Shown here piece by piece: positions 52,171-61,066 of a stretch of DNA of 64,000 nucleotides; position 1 is the first letter of the stretch; every line of letters starts with the position of its first letter. Position numbers and translations under genes: made by a program. The notes beneath the pieces were generated by a model. It was given only the letters and a program-made list of their open reading frames with translations, had not been told where the DNA came from and ran no database searches. Origin of the DNA: Phycisphaeraceae bacterium (GTDB taxonomy: Bacteria; Planctomycetota; Phycisphaerae; Phycisphaerales; UBA1924); NCBI GenBank assembly GCA_019636535.1, contig JAHBXK010000017.1:1-64000 (forward strand). Reading direction: 5' to 3'.

Positions 52171-53633
52171 CCGCGGGCGGGCGTAAGCAATTGCTCCGGT
52201 TCCTGGAGCAGGGCGATGATCTCGGCGAGGGCGAGCGCGGCGGTGGCCCCGTCGACGACGCGATGGTCGCACGCGAGGCTGAGGGGGAGGAGGTTGCCGA
52301 CGAAGATGCCGCCGTTGCGGATGACCGGGGCCTGGCGGGCACGGCCGACGCCGAGGATGCCCGCCTCGGGGTAGTTGATGATGGGTGTGGCGAAGCGGCC
52401 GGCGTGGCTGCCGACGTTGGAGATGGTGAAGGTTGAGCCCGAGAGCATCTCGCGCGCTGCGGTGCGGGAGCGGGCGGAATCGGCGACGTGGGCGATCTGG
52501 CGGGCGATCTCGATGACGCCGAGGGCGTCGCAGTCGCGGATGACGGGGACCATGAGGCCCGAGTCGGTGTCGGTGGCGATGCCGAGATGGACAGCGCGGT
52601 GCTGGACGATCGCGGCCTCGTGGTTGGGATCGTCGGGGCGCTCGTCGACGGTCGCGTTCATGGCACGGAAGGCGTCGCGAGTGAGGACGCGGCAGACAGC
52701 GCTCGCGACGAAGGGGAGAACCGAGATCTTCTCGCCGGTGGCGGCGGAGAGTTTCTTGCGGAGCGAATCGAGGGAGGAGATGTCGGCCTCGTCCATGACG
52801 TTGAAGTGGACGGCCTGATTGACGCTCTCGCGGAGGCGGTTGGCGATGGTGCGACGGACGCCGCGGAACGGAACGCGGAGCGTGGCCTCGCCGGGCGGGA
52901 TGCTGGGGACTTCTCGTCGCGCGGGCGGGGGCACGGCAGGCGCGGAGCGAACCTCAACGGGTTGACGCGGGGCGGGGACGCTGTGGCGAGTGGCGGGGGC
53001 TGGGGCGGCTGGCGCTGGGCTTGAAGGAGCGGCGGGGCGTGCGGGCGCAGCGTGCGAGCCGGCAGCGCTGCCGGACGACGCCGAGCGAACGTCCTTCTCG
53101 GTGATGCGGCCGGCGATGCCCGTGCCGGCGATGTTGGTCAGGTCGACGCCGAGATCGCGGGCGAGCCGGCGGACGGCGGGGGTGGCGAGCACCTTGCCCT
53201 CAGCCGCGGAGACGCCGCCGAGTTCGCCGGACATCTTGCCGACGACGGTTCCGTCGTCTTCGGTTCGTGCGGGGACATCGGCCTCGGCGGAATGGTCGTG
53301 GGCGGCGTGCGTGCCGTTGTTGGCGGGCTTGGAGGCGGGCTTGGGTTCGGCGGCGGCCGATGCGGCGGCGCCACCTGCGGGAACGTACGAGACGAGTGGG
53401 TTGCCGACCCTGAGGATCTCGCCCTCGGAGCCGTGGAGCGCAGCGATCACGCCGTCGCGCGGGGAGGGAACCTCGACAAGGGCCTTGTCGGTCTCCATCT
53501 CGGCGAGGATGTCGTGCTCCTTGACGGCGTCGCCCACGTTGACGCGCCACTTGATGAGTTCGGCTTCGTGCACGCCCTCGCCGAGGTCGGGAAGGATGAA
53601 ATCGTTGGGATTGGCGGACTTGGCATGGGCCAT
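52167..53633 (-). CDS. 2-Oxoacid dehydrogenase E2 component (dihydrolipoamide acyltransferase)
   Basis: E2 carries acyl groups on lipoyl-lysine and transfers them to CoA. The 488-residue product has one lipoyl domain (MAHAKSANPNDFILPDLGEG to residue 85, with lipoylated Lys50 in EMETDKALVEVPSP), a Pro/Ala linker and a peripheral-subunit-binding domain (ATPAVRRLARDLGVDLTNI, about 145-180). A second linker and the catalytic domain follow, with DHRVVDGA (His457, Asp461). Whether it acts on pyruvate or branched-chain acids is not settled; no E1 or E3 gene is in the window. It diverges from the GNAT gene by 62 bp. Confidence 0.94.
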   Translation of the reverse strand: MAHAKSANPNDFILPDLGEGVHEAELIKWRVNVGDAVKEHDILAEMETDKALVEVPSPRDGVIAALHGSEGEILRVGNPLVSYVPAGGAAASAAAEPKPASKPANNGTHAAHDHSAEADVPARTEDDGTVVGKMSGELGGVSAAEGKVLATPAVRRLARDLGVDLTNIAGTGIAGRITEKDVRSASSGSAAGSHAAPARPAAPSSPAPAAPAPATRHSVPAPRQPVEVRSAPAVPPPARREVPSIPPGEATLRVPFRGVRRTIANRLRESVNQAVHFNVMDEADISSLDSLRKKLSAATGEKISVLPFVASAVCRVLTRDAFRAMNATVDERPDDPNHEAAIVQHRAVHLGIATDTDSGLMVPVIRDCDALGVIEIARQIAHVADSARSRTAAREMLSGSTFTISNVGSHAGRFATPIINYPEAGILGVGRARQAPVIRNGGIFVGNLLPLSLACDHRVVDGATAALALAEIIALLQEPEQLLTPARG

Positions 53634-53695
53634 GTGTTCGGGCTCCGGCAGGGACGGGACCTGGGGGATGGGTCGGTGCGAAGGATACCGCCTTC

Positions 53696-54568
53696 ATGGC
53701 AACGGTTCACCCCACGAAAGAGCCCTTGGACATCGCGGCGTTGGCGCGGCGCGAGGAGCAGCGCAATGCGCGCGGATTGTCGGAAGTGGCGAACGAGCAG
53801 ATGAGCGTTGCGGGCGGGTTTGTGGGGAGGGCGGAAGCGGGGTCGTGGCTGAACCAGGCGACAGGCGTGGGGTATGGGATGGAGGTCACGCGGGAGGATG
53901 TCGAGCGGATCATCGCGTTTCACGAGGAAGTGGGCGCTGAGCCGCGGATCGAGGTTTCGGCGTTCTGCGATCCGTCGCTGATCCGGCACGTGAACGAGGC
54001 GGGGTTTCGGATCGCGAGTTCGGGGTTTTTGGGCGGGTTTGAGCACGTGCTGGTGCGTGTGCTGAGCCAGAACGGACGCGCATCGCCGCGCGTGGAGGTT
54101 CCGGAGGGACTGGAACTCGGGCTCGTGGACCCGTCGGATGCGCGCGAGGTGCGCGAGTATGCGCATGTCGCGATCTCGGGGTTCTTACCGGAGGGGCAGG
54201 CCCTGAGCGAGGTGGATCTGGAGATCTGCGCACGGTGCGTGCGGCACCCGCGGACGCTGGCGGCGGTGGCGCGGCTGGACGGGCGGATCGTGGGGGCGGG
54301 GGCGATGGAGATCAGCGGCCCGGAGACGAAGATCGCTGCGCTGTTCGGGTTGAGCGTACTGCCCGAGTATCGGCGGCGGGGGATTCAGCAGGCGCTGATC
54401 GCCTATCGGCTGAACATCGCGAGCGAGCGAGGGATGACGGTGGCGACGATCGGCTCGCGGCCGGGGGCGGCGACCGAGCGGAACGTGCGGCGGATGGGGT
54501 TTGAGTTGGGGTACACGAAGGTGATCATGGTTCGGCCAGGGCCGGGGCTGAAGGGCGTCTCGGCGTGA
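53696..54568 (+). CDS. GNAT-family N-acetyltransferase
   Basis: The 290-residue product has a GNAT domain in its C-terminal half. VEVPEGLELGLVD opens the domain, RIVGAGAMEISGPETKIAALFGLSVLPEYRRRGIQQALIAYRLNIA gives motifs D and A (acetyl-CoA pocket RRRGIQ), and GSRPGAATERNVRRMGFELGY closes it. The N-terminal half is a related fold with lower motif conservation, as in duplicated GNATs. The substrate is unknown. The ATG at 53696 is secure by position. It faces mreD with 12 bp between stops. Confidence 0.88.
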   Translation: MATVHPTKEPLDIAALARREEQRNARGLSEVANEQMSVAGGFVGRAEAGSWLNQATGVGYGMEVTREDVERIIAFHEEVGAEPRIEVSAFCDPSLIRHVNEAGFRIASSGFLGGFEHVLVRVLSQNGRASPRVEVPEGLELGLVDPSDAREVREYAHVAISGFLPEGQALSEVDLEICARCVRHPRTLAAVARLDGRIVGAGAMEISGPETKIAALFGLSVLPEYRRRGIQQALIAYRLNIASERGMTVATIGSRPGAATERNVRRMGFELGYTKVIMVRPGPGLKGVSA

Positions 54569-54580
54569 CGGCCGTGAGTT

Positions 54581-55144
54581 TCAGCGCCCACCATACCGTC
54601 GCGCGAGCGGGTCGTTGAAGCGGAACCACGAGTGGCCCGGGATGAGGATCAGGCCGAGGAGCGCGGCCGAGAAGGCCGTGTAGACGGCGGAGCCAGCGCC
54701 CTGCAAGAGCGTGGTGGTGGGGCTGAGTTCGAAGGAGGCGGAGTAGAGGGACTTGACCGTCATGAGTGCGGTGGAGACGACGGTCTCGGCCATGGCGCCG
54801 AGGACCGACATGACGACGAGGGCCACGAGGCTCTTGCGCATCATGACGCCGCGGAGGGTGAGGACGAGGTAGGCCGCGGCCATGTAGCCCAGGGCGTGCG
54901 GGCCGACGAAGACGATCTCGTAACCCGCGACGCCCGCACGCTGGGAGGTGAGATCGACGACGACGCCGATGAGGAACGCGGACCAGAGAGAAGCCAGAGT
55001 CGGGGCGGAGAGCGCGATGAAAACGACCAGCGGGAGGGAGAAGTAGGGAGCGATCCGAGCGTCGCCGATGGAGAGCGCCGAGCGGAGGCCCGCGTCGAGG
55101 CCGAGCGTGATCCACGCGAAGAAGAGGGCGACGGTCCATCTCAT
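54581..55144 (-). CDS. mreD: MreD-like rod-shape protein
   Basis: The 187-residue product is very hydrophobic, with five or six membrane helices (for example APYFSLPLVVFIALSAPTL and SLVALVVMSVLGAMAETVV). MreD has little sequence conservation, so the call rests mostly on its place directly after mreC. Its ATG overlaps the mreC stop by four bases (ATGA). The gene ends 12 bp before the convergent GNAT gene. No mrdA/rodA follow it. Confidence 0.82.
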   Translation of the reverse strand: MRWTVALFFAWITLGLDAGLRSALSIGDARIAPYFSLPLVVFIALSAPTLASLWSAFLIGVVVDLTSQRAGVAGYEIVFVGPHALGYMAAAYLVLTLRGVMMRKSLVALVVMSVLGAMAETVVSTALMTVKSLYSASFELSPTTTLLQGAGSAVYTAFSAALLGLILIPGHSWFRFNDPLARRYGGR

Positions 55145-56079
55145 GGCGTCACCTCCGCGGCGTTGACGCGCGTGCGCCGGGCGTCGCTGAAGGGCAGCGG
55201 CGCTGCGTCGTCGAGCGAACGGATCTGGACTTCGCGGAGCGTGCTGAAGTCGACCTCCGGACGGACGGTGATCATGCGCCGCTGGCGGATCTCGGGGTTG
55301 ACGTCGGCTGAGACGACGCGGCCGACGATCAGCCCCTCGGCGTAGAGCGGCCACGCGTCGTCGCGGAGACGGACGAGCATGCCCTGGTCGATGGGGATGG
55401 GGAGCGAGGTGGCGGGGTCGAGGAACTCGCCGTCGCCGACGGTGAAGATCAGGTCGGAACCGCGTCGCTCGTGCAACTGGCAGATGGGACCGGGGAAGTC
55501 TTCGCGGAGCATGACGACGCCGATGAGTCGCGGTGCCGAGCGATCAGCGATGGTCTGCACGGTGGCAAGACGGTCGGTGACGCTGACGACCTGACCGACC
55601 AGATGGACGCCGCGAGCGGCGACGACGGCTCGGGGCAGGACGCCCGCGCGACGGCCCGCGCGGATGGTGAGCACGCGCGCGGAGAGATCGGTGGAAGTGC
55701 CGAGCACCGGGGCGGTGACCTGTCGCACGGCCAGACCCGGGTTGATGTCGATGCCGCGTTGGAGGTCGCGGATGACGCCGCGGAGGCTCTCATTCTCGCG
55801 GTCGAGTTGGAGTTTCTGGGCGAGGAGTTCGTCGCGCTGCTGCTGGAGGGCCTGCACGGCGGCGGGGTCGAGCCCGCCTCGCGGCGTTTCGATCTCAGGC
55901 CCGCCGACGAGTTGATAGAGGGGATGGCTGATGGGGAGGAGGATCGTCCGTGCGGGCTGCGCAAACTGGCTCTGCCAGCGTGTCCATCGCGGAGGCGTGA
56001 TGGAAAACAGCACGCACAACAGCACGAGGCCCACGAGGACCGACTTGGGATTGAGGTAGTGGCGTGCGGCGCGTGGCAT
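55141..56079 (-). CDS. mreC: Rod shape-determining protein MreC
   Basis: MreC links the MreB cytoskeleton to periplasmic wall synthesis. The 312-residue product has one N-terminal membrane helix (about 12-30), a coiled coil (about 70-110, ALQQQRDELLAQKLQLDRENESL) and the two-barrel MreC domain: TRIVAPVLGTS-like QVTAPVLGTSTDLSARVL, GVLPRAVVAARGVHLVGQV, ARPRLIGVVMLREDF-type and a C-terminal VNPEIRQRRMITVRP. Order mreB-mreC-mreD on one strand matches the standard cluster; 36 bp separate it from mreB. Confidence 0.92.
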   Translation of the reverse strand: MPRAARHYLNPKSVLVGLVLLCVLFSITPPRWTRWQSQFAQPARTILLPISHPLYQLVGGPEIETPRGGLDPAAVQALQQQRDELLAQKLQLDRENESLRGVIRDLQRGIDINPGLAVRQVTAPVLGTSTDLSARVLTIRAGRRAGVLPRAVVAARGVHLVGQVVSVTDRLATVQTIADRSAPRLIGVVMLREDFPGPICQLHERRGSDLIFTVGDGEFLDPATSLPIPIDQGMLVRLRDDAWPLYAEGLIVGRVVSADVNPEIRQRRMITVRPEVDFSTLREVQIRSLDDAAPLPFSDARRTRVNAAEVTP

Positions 56080-56115
56080 GATTCGGTCGGTGGCCGGCGG
56101 GGCGCGCGCTGAGGC

Positions 56116-57189
56116 TCAGGGCGAGTCGAGATCGGACTCGAGGATGAACTTCCACTCCTCGATGTGTTCGAGATAGATGGCGGTCCCGCGTGCCACACAG
56201 GTGAGCGGATCCTCGGCGAGTCTGGCTTCGAGTCCGGTGGCGTTGCGGAGCACGACGTCGAGCCCACGCAGGAGTGCGCCGCCGCCGGCGAGATTGATGC
56301 CGTTCTCCACCAGGTCGGCGGCGAGTTCGGGCTCGCAGCGTTCGAGCGTTCGCGTTACGGCCTCGATGATGGCGCCGACGGGCTCCTGGAGGGCCTCGCG
56401 GATCTCCTCGCTGGTGATGACCGTCTTTCGGGGCAGGCCCGAGATCATGTCGCGGCCGCGGACTTCCATCGAGACTTCTTCGCCGAGGCCGCCCGCACCG
56501 CCGGGAGCTGCGGAACCGATGTCGATCTTGATACGCTCGGCGGTTTGCTCGCCGATCATCAGGTTGTAGGTCTTCTTCATGTGGTTGATGATCGCCTCGT
56601 CCATGTCGTCGCCCGCAACGCGGACGGACTCACAGACTGCGATATCACCCAAACTCATGACGGCGACTTCGGTGGTGCCGCCGCCGATGTCGACGATGGC
56701 GCTGGCGGTCGGCTCGGCGAAGGGAAGCCCGGCGCCGATCGCGGCGGCGATGGGCTCGGCAAGGAGGTAGGTTCGTCGAGCGCCCGCCCGCTCGGCCGAG
56801 TCGTAGACCGCCCGCTTCTCGACGGCGGTGATGCCGGAGGGGATGGAGATGACCACGCGGGGGCCGATGCCGAACATCGAGCGCTTGCCGGTGACCTTCT
56901 GGATGAAGTACTTGAGCATTTGCTCGGTGATCTCGAAGTCGGAGATCACGCCGTCCTTGAGGGGACGGATGGCGGAGATGGTGCCGGGGGTCTTGCCGAG
57001 CATCTCCTTGGCGGTCCAGCCGACGGCCTCACCGTTCTTGAGTACCTTGTTGGTTCCCTTCCAGACGGCGACGACGCTCGGCTCGTTGAGGACAATGCCC
57101 TCGCCGCGAACGGCGACGAGCGTGTTGCACGTCCCAAGGTCGATGCCCATGTCGACGCTGACCATGCTGAGGAAGCGGTCGAAGATCAC
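56116..57189 (-). CDS. mreB: Rod shape-determining protein MreB
   Basis: MreB is the bacterial actin that guides cell-wall insertion. The 357-residue product has GIDLGTCNTLVAVRGEGIVLNEPS (phosphate 1), VISIPSGITAVEKRAV, LLAEPIAAAIGAGLP, IVDIGGGTTEVAVMSLG (phosphate 2), and NGINLAGGGALLRGLD (adenosine site). The start is GTG at 57189 (VIFDRFL), which restores the family N-terminus; an ATG at 57165 would lose eight residues. It heads the mreBCD run and diverges from the trigger factor gene with about 270 bp between. Confidence 0.96.
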   Translation of the reverse strand: MIFDRFLSMVSVDMGIDLGTCNTLVAVRGEGIVLNEPSVVAVWKGTNKVLKNGEAVGWTAKEMLGKTPGTISAIRPLKDGVISDFEITEQMLKYFIQKVTGKRSMFGIGPRVVISIPSGITAVEKRAVYDSAERAGARRTYLLAEPIAAAIGAGLPFAEPTASAIVDIGGGTTEVAVMSLGDIAVCESVRVAGDDMDEAIINHMKKTYNLMIGEQTAERIKIDIGSAAPGGAGGLGEEVSMEVRGRDMISGLPRKTVITSEEIREALQEPVGAIIEAVTRTLERCEPELAADLVENGINLAGGGALLRGLDVVLRNATGLEARLAEDPLTCVARGTAIYLEHIEEWKFILESDLDSP

Positions 57190-57459
57190 GGGCGGGCGTG
57201 CTCCGGGGCGTCTGACGTGGGGGAGGATTCGAGAACGGCGTGAACGGACGGCATGAGCATAAGCGATCGCGCGCAAGCGCGTGCGAATAAAAGGCCTACG
57301 GCCTGACCATTATCGGGGGGCGTGTCGGGCGTCCATGAGAAATGCGTTCGGGCGGGGGGCGGGCGTGCGGGTGCGGTGGCCTACCCTGTGCGTTCGCACA
57401 TCGGGCGGGGAGTCGCCGGCCAGCGTGGCCGGGGGCTCTGGACCCCGGAGCACGAGAAC

Positions 57460-58995
57460 ATGGCGCAGCAGACCGCGGAAGAGACACTCCCCAAGAACAA
57501 GGTGACGATCGAGGATCTGGGCCCCTGCGCCCGCAAACTCAGCATCGAGATCCCCGCCGAAGCGGTGGATCAGACGCTCGGGGCGAGCATCGAGGGGCTG
57601 ATCGCCGACGCCGAACTTCCCGGCTTCCGCAAGGGGCGGGCGCCGCGCCGGCTGATCGAGCGGAAATTTGCGCCGGCCATCCGCAAGGAGGCCAAGAACC
57701 GCCTGATCGGGACCGCCTTCCAGCGTGCGATCGACGAGAACGGGCTGAAGGTCGTGGGCGACCCGATCGCCGACGAGAACCTGGTGAAGGCCGAGGTCGA
57801 GCCCGGCAAGCCGCTGGCGTTCGAGGTGCAGGTCGAGGTGATGCCGAGTTTCGAACTTCCGGCGATGGACGGCATCGACGTGAAGCGGCCGAAACTCGAG
57901 GCGACCGACGACATGGTCGTTCGCGAGGTCTCGCGCCTGCAGTTGAACGAGGGGGCGCTCAAGAGCAAAGAGAAGCCCGAGGCGGGCGACTACCTGACCG
58001 GCCACGCGGTGATGACCGACGACGCGGGCAAGCAGCACCTGGACATCATGGACGCCGTGGTGCAGATCCCCACGAAGGACGGCGATGGGAAGGGGATGAT
58101 CCTTGGCGTGCAGGTCGAGGACTTTGCGAAGCAATTGGGCACACCGAAGATCGGCCAGACGGTGACGATCAAGACGATCGGGCCTGAGAATCACGAGAAC
58201 GAGGAACTCCGCGGCGCGAAGCTGACGATCAGCTTCGAGGTCAAGCGATCGGACGAGATCGTGCCCGCGTCGATCGACGAACTGGTCTCGCGGTACGGCC
58301 TGGAGAGCGAGCAGGCGCTCCGCGACGCGGTCCGCACGCAGATCGCTCAGCGGCTGGGTGTTGAACAGTCGGCGCTGATGCGGCAGCAGATTGCCAAGTA
58401 CCTGGTCGAGAACACGAAGATGGAGTTGCCGCAGCGGCTGACGGCGAACCAGGCGCAGCGGAACCTCGACCGGGCGCGTCTGGAACTGATGCACCGCGGG
58501 CTTGATGCTCAGAAGGTCGAGGAGCGGATCGCCCAGTTGCGTTCTTCGAGCGCCGGCCGGGCGGTGGCCGAGTTGCAGTTGTACTTCATTCTCGACCGCG
58601 TGGCGGAACTCGCGGGCGTGAAGGTGACCGAGGCGGACATCAACAACCGCATCGCGCAGTTGGCCTTCAGCCGTGGCGAGCGACCGGAACGCCTGCGTCA
58701 GGAGATCATCCAGCGCAACCAGGTGGGACTGATCTTTCAGCAGGTGCGCGAGCACCGGGCGATGGACCAGATCCTGTCGAAGGCCAAGATCGAGGACGTG
58801 ACGGTCGAGGCGTTCAACAAGATGTTCGGCCCCGGCGGCCCCGAGGCGAGCGAGGCCGGCGGCGGCGAGTCGGCCGCGAAGTCAGCGCCGAAGAAGAAGA
58901 CCGCGGCGAAGAAGGACGAGGACGATGCGCCCGCGCCCGCCGCGAAGGCCGACAAGCCCAAGACCACTCGGAGCAAGAAGAAGAGCGACGAGTAA
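57460..58995 (+). CDS. tig: Trigger factor
   Basis: Trigger factor is the ribosome-bound chaperone for nascent chains. The 511-residue product has the ribosome-binding domain with the signature GFRKGRAPRRLIERKF (residues about 47-62), a PPIase domain (about 170-250) and the C-terminal helical domain. A Lys/Ala/Pro-rich tail of about 45 residues (APKKKTAAKKDEDD) extends beyond relatives. GGAG nine bases before supports the ATG at 57460. No clpP or clpX follows it here. Confidence 0.94.
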   Translation: MAQQTAEETLPKNKVTIEDLGPCARKLSIEIPAEAVDQTLGASIEGLIADAELPGFRKGRAPRRLIERKFAPAIRKEAKNRLIGTAFQRAIDENGLKVVGDPIADENLVKAEVEPGKPLAFEVQVEVMPSFELPAMDGIDVKRPKLEATDDMVVREVSRLQLNEGALKSKEKPEAGDYLTGHAVMTDDAGKQHLDIMDAVVQIPTKDGDGKGMILGVQVEDFAKQLGTPKIGQTVTIKTIGPENHENEELRGAKLTISFEVKRSDEIVPASIDELVSRYGLESEQALRDAVRTQIAQRLGVEQSALMRQQIAKYLVENTKMELPQRLTANQAQRNLDRARLELMHRGLDAQKVEERIAQLRSSSAGRAVAELQLYFILDRVAELAGVKVTEADINNRIAQLAFSRGERPERLRQEIIQRNQVGLIFQQVREHRAMDQILSKAKIEDVTVEAFNKMFGPGGPEASEAGGGESAAKSAPKKKTAAKKDEDDAPAPAAKADKPKTTRSKKKSDE

Positions 58996-59040
58996 GCCGC
59001 TCGGCCTGATTTCCTTCTCACTCGGACCATTCTCGGCCGG

Positions 59041-60834
59041 ATGACCACCACCCCCACGGCTCCCTCATCCGTCGCGACGGCGCGGGTCGTCGCGCTGATC
59101 GTGACGTGGAACCGGCGCGAGCACGTTCAGAACGTGCTATCCGCGCTCGCGCGCCAGCGTGCGGCGGCTGGGGGGGGGGCGGGCGCTTGCGCGCTGCACG
59201 CGGTGGTCATCGACAACGCCGCGACCGACGGCACGGCGTCGGCGCTGGCGCGGTCGTGGCGGCCGGATCGCGTCGTCATCAACGACACGGATCGGGCGCA
59301 CGTGCCGAAGTTCAGGGAAGGCTCGGTGGCGGAGGCCGCGAACGAAGACGGCAGCGCTGCGCCCGGAGCAACGGTAAACCCGCTCCGATCGGCGCTGGCA
59401 TCGCTGACGGTGGTGCGGAACCGGTGCAATCTCGGCGGGTGCGGCGGCTTCAACACGGGGTTTGCGTACGTTGCGCACGCCTTCGACGGATCGACCTTGC
59501 AGCCGCCGGACTATGTGTGGCTGGTCGATGACGACGCCGATCTGCCCGAGGATGCACTGGGACACTTGATGTCGGCGATGACGAGCGACGCGTCGATCGG
59601 GCTCGTCGGCTCGCGCACCGTCAACATTTCCGACCGCTCGACGACGATCGAAACGACGATCTACTTCGACCGCACGCTCGGGCGGATGTGCCCCGAGCCG
59701 CCGGCGGGCCACCCGCGAGAGCAATCGCACCGAGCGTGGCTCGCATCGCCGGGGGGTGCTGGCGGCCAGCGCGTCGGCGGCGGGCACTACTCGGGCGTGC
59801 TAGACGTGGAAGTGGTGAGCGCGTGCTCGATGCTGGCGCGCTGGGCGGACGTGGTGGGAACGGATGGGCGATCGGGCGTCGGCTTCTGGGACCGACGGTA
59901 CTTCATCTACTGCGATGACGCGGACTGGTGTCTTCGCTTCGGGATGGCGGGCAAGCGCGTCGTGCTCTGCCTCGACGCGGTCGTGTACCACACGCCGTGG
60001 CTGATGAAACTGACGCCGCAGCGGTTGTACTACGCGCAGCGGAACGCGTGCTGGATGACGCGGAAGTTGTATCGGGGGCGGGAACTCAAGCGGATCACCC
60101 GGCTGTGGATGCGGAGCCTGATGCGTGATGCGCTCTCTGCCTTGACGCACCGACGGCTGACCCACAGCGCGGTGATCCTGCAAACGATCGACGACATCGT
60201 CGGAGAGAACTGGGGGATCGATGGGAAGACCGCGCCCGAAGCGCCCCCGGCCGCAACCGCCGACGAGGTGCGGGCGCTGATCGAGTCAGCGCGAAGGATG
60301 AGCAGGCCCGTGCTGCTGGTGATTCACAACGCTGAGGCACTGAACGTTGCACGCGAGTGGCTTGCGAGAGTTGGGCTTGGAAGCAGCACCGGGATGCACG
60401 GCGAGATCGGCGATGATCGACCCGCGGTCTCCAGCGCGGAACCCGCTCCCTCCCCGCCCCCCCTGCTGCTCTACGCGTCGAACACCGTTCCCGGGTTCGA
60501 GCACACGCCGCCGGGGGGTGATGCGCTGTCGGCGATGGGGTTTGCCAACGCGCGGGCGGTGGTGTTCGGGGCGCATCTGACGAGCAAACTCAAGAAGCAG
60601 GCGGCGTTGCTGCACGCCCGGCCGGGGCTGGTGGTGGTCTTTGACAACACGTGCCCGTCTCCCGTGCTTTCGGCATGCCCGACGCTGCACGTCGACTCGC
60701 GCTCGCCCGATCGGCCGTTTGTTGAGCGTGAGACGTGGGGAACACGCGCGCGGATGCTGGCGAGGTGGGTGCGGGTGGCGGTGCGGGCGAGCGTCTACTC
60801 GCTTCGCGTACGGCACGACGAACGGGCGTGGTGA
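59041..60834 (+). CDS. Family 2 glycosyltransferase (GlfT2/rhamnosyltransferase-like), long form
   Basis: The 597-residue product starts with a GT-A domain: VALIVTWNRREHVQNVLSAL, VIDNAATDGT, RNRCNLGGCGGFNTGFAYV, and LVDDDADLPE with DDDAD at 163-167 as metal site. A further catalytic-type segment YFIYCDDADWCLR follows. These recall GlfT2-type and rhamnosyl transferases that add sugars to cell-wall polysaccharide. The C-terminal 200 residues have a second unrecognised domain (LLVIHNAEALNVAREWLARVG). A G10 run at 59170-59179 lies in the first 50 codons. No sugar-synthesis genes are adjacent. Confidence 0.85.
   Translation: MTTTPTAPSSVATARVVALIVTWNRREHVQNVLSALARQRAAAGGGAGACALHAVVIDNAATDGTASALARSWRPDRVVINDTDRAHVPKFREGSVAEAANEDGSAAPGATVNPLRSALASLTVVRNRCNLGGCGGFNTGFAYVAHAFDGSTLQPPDYVWLVDDDADLPEDALGHLMSAMTSDASIGLVGSRTVNISDRSTTIETTIYFDRTLGRMCPEPPAGHPREQSHRAWLASPGGAGGQRVGGGHYSGVLDVEVVSACSMLARWADVVGTDGRSGVGFWDRRYFIYCDDADWCLRFGMAGKRVVLCLDAVVYHTPWLMKLTPQRLYYAQRNACWMTRKLYRGRELKRITRLWMRSLMRDALSALTHRRLTHSAVILQTIDDIVGENWGIDGKTAPEAPPAATADEVRALIESARRMSRPVLLVIHNAEALNVAREWLARVGLGSSTGMHGEIGDDRPAVSSAEPAPSPPPLLLYASNTVPGFEHTPPGGDALSAMGFANARAVVFGAHLTSKLKKQAALLHARPGLVVVFDNTCPSPVLSACPTLHVDSRSPDRPFVERETWGTRARMLARWVRVAVRASVYSLRVRHDERAW
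59170..59179. repeat. G10 tract inside the glycosyltransferase gene
   Basis: Ten G lie near codon 44 and encode Gly residues between the first beta strand and the nucleotide site. Slippage here would end translation early. Confidence 0.85.
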
Positions 60835-61066
60835 GGAGCGGGCCGAATCGGTGAGACCGAAGATCGTCCGTTGCGGACGAACCGCCGGAGCCCTCGCCAT
60901 GGCGAGCGAGGCTGTGGAACGGGCCGCAACCTGTGAAACAGGGCGGGCGAACGGTGCCACGGCGGGCTGAACAGGCTGCCGCCGGGGTGCGCTTTGCCGG
61001 TACAATCGTCCGTTGAAGCCATCTCTAGGGGTATTGAACCAACGTGCAGACGACAGGAGACGACGC
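60835..61066 (+). other. Structured intergenic segment before the sugar-binding protein gene
   Basis: The 232 bp contain several inverted repeats in a row: TCGTCCG/CGGACGA (60864-60880), the palindrome CTCGCCATGGCGAG (60893-60906), CCTGT/ACAGG (60930-60942) and CGGCGG/CCGCCG (60960-60984). The 11-mer ATCGTCCGTTG recurs at 60863 and 61005. No class of known RNA fits. It may be an mRNA leader or an operator array. Confidence 0.5.

Noticed and set aside
60841-61020. Possible RNase P RNA, SRP RNA or riboswitch
   Set aside because: Several short stems exist, but none of the conserved core sequences of these RNAs is present.
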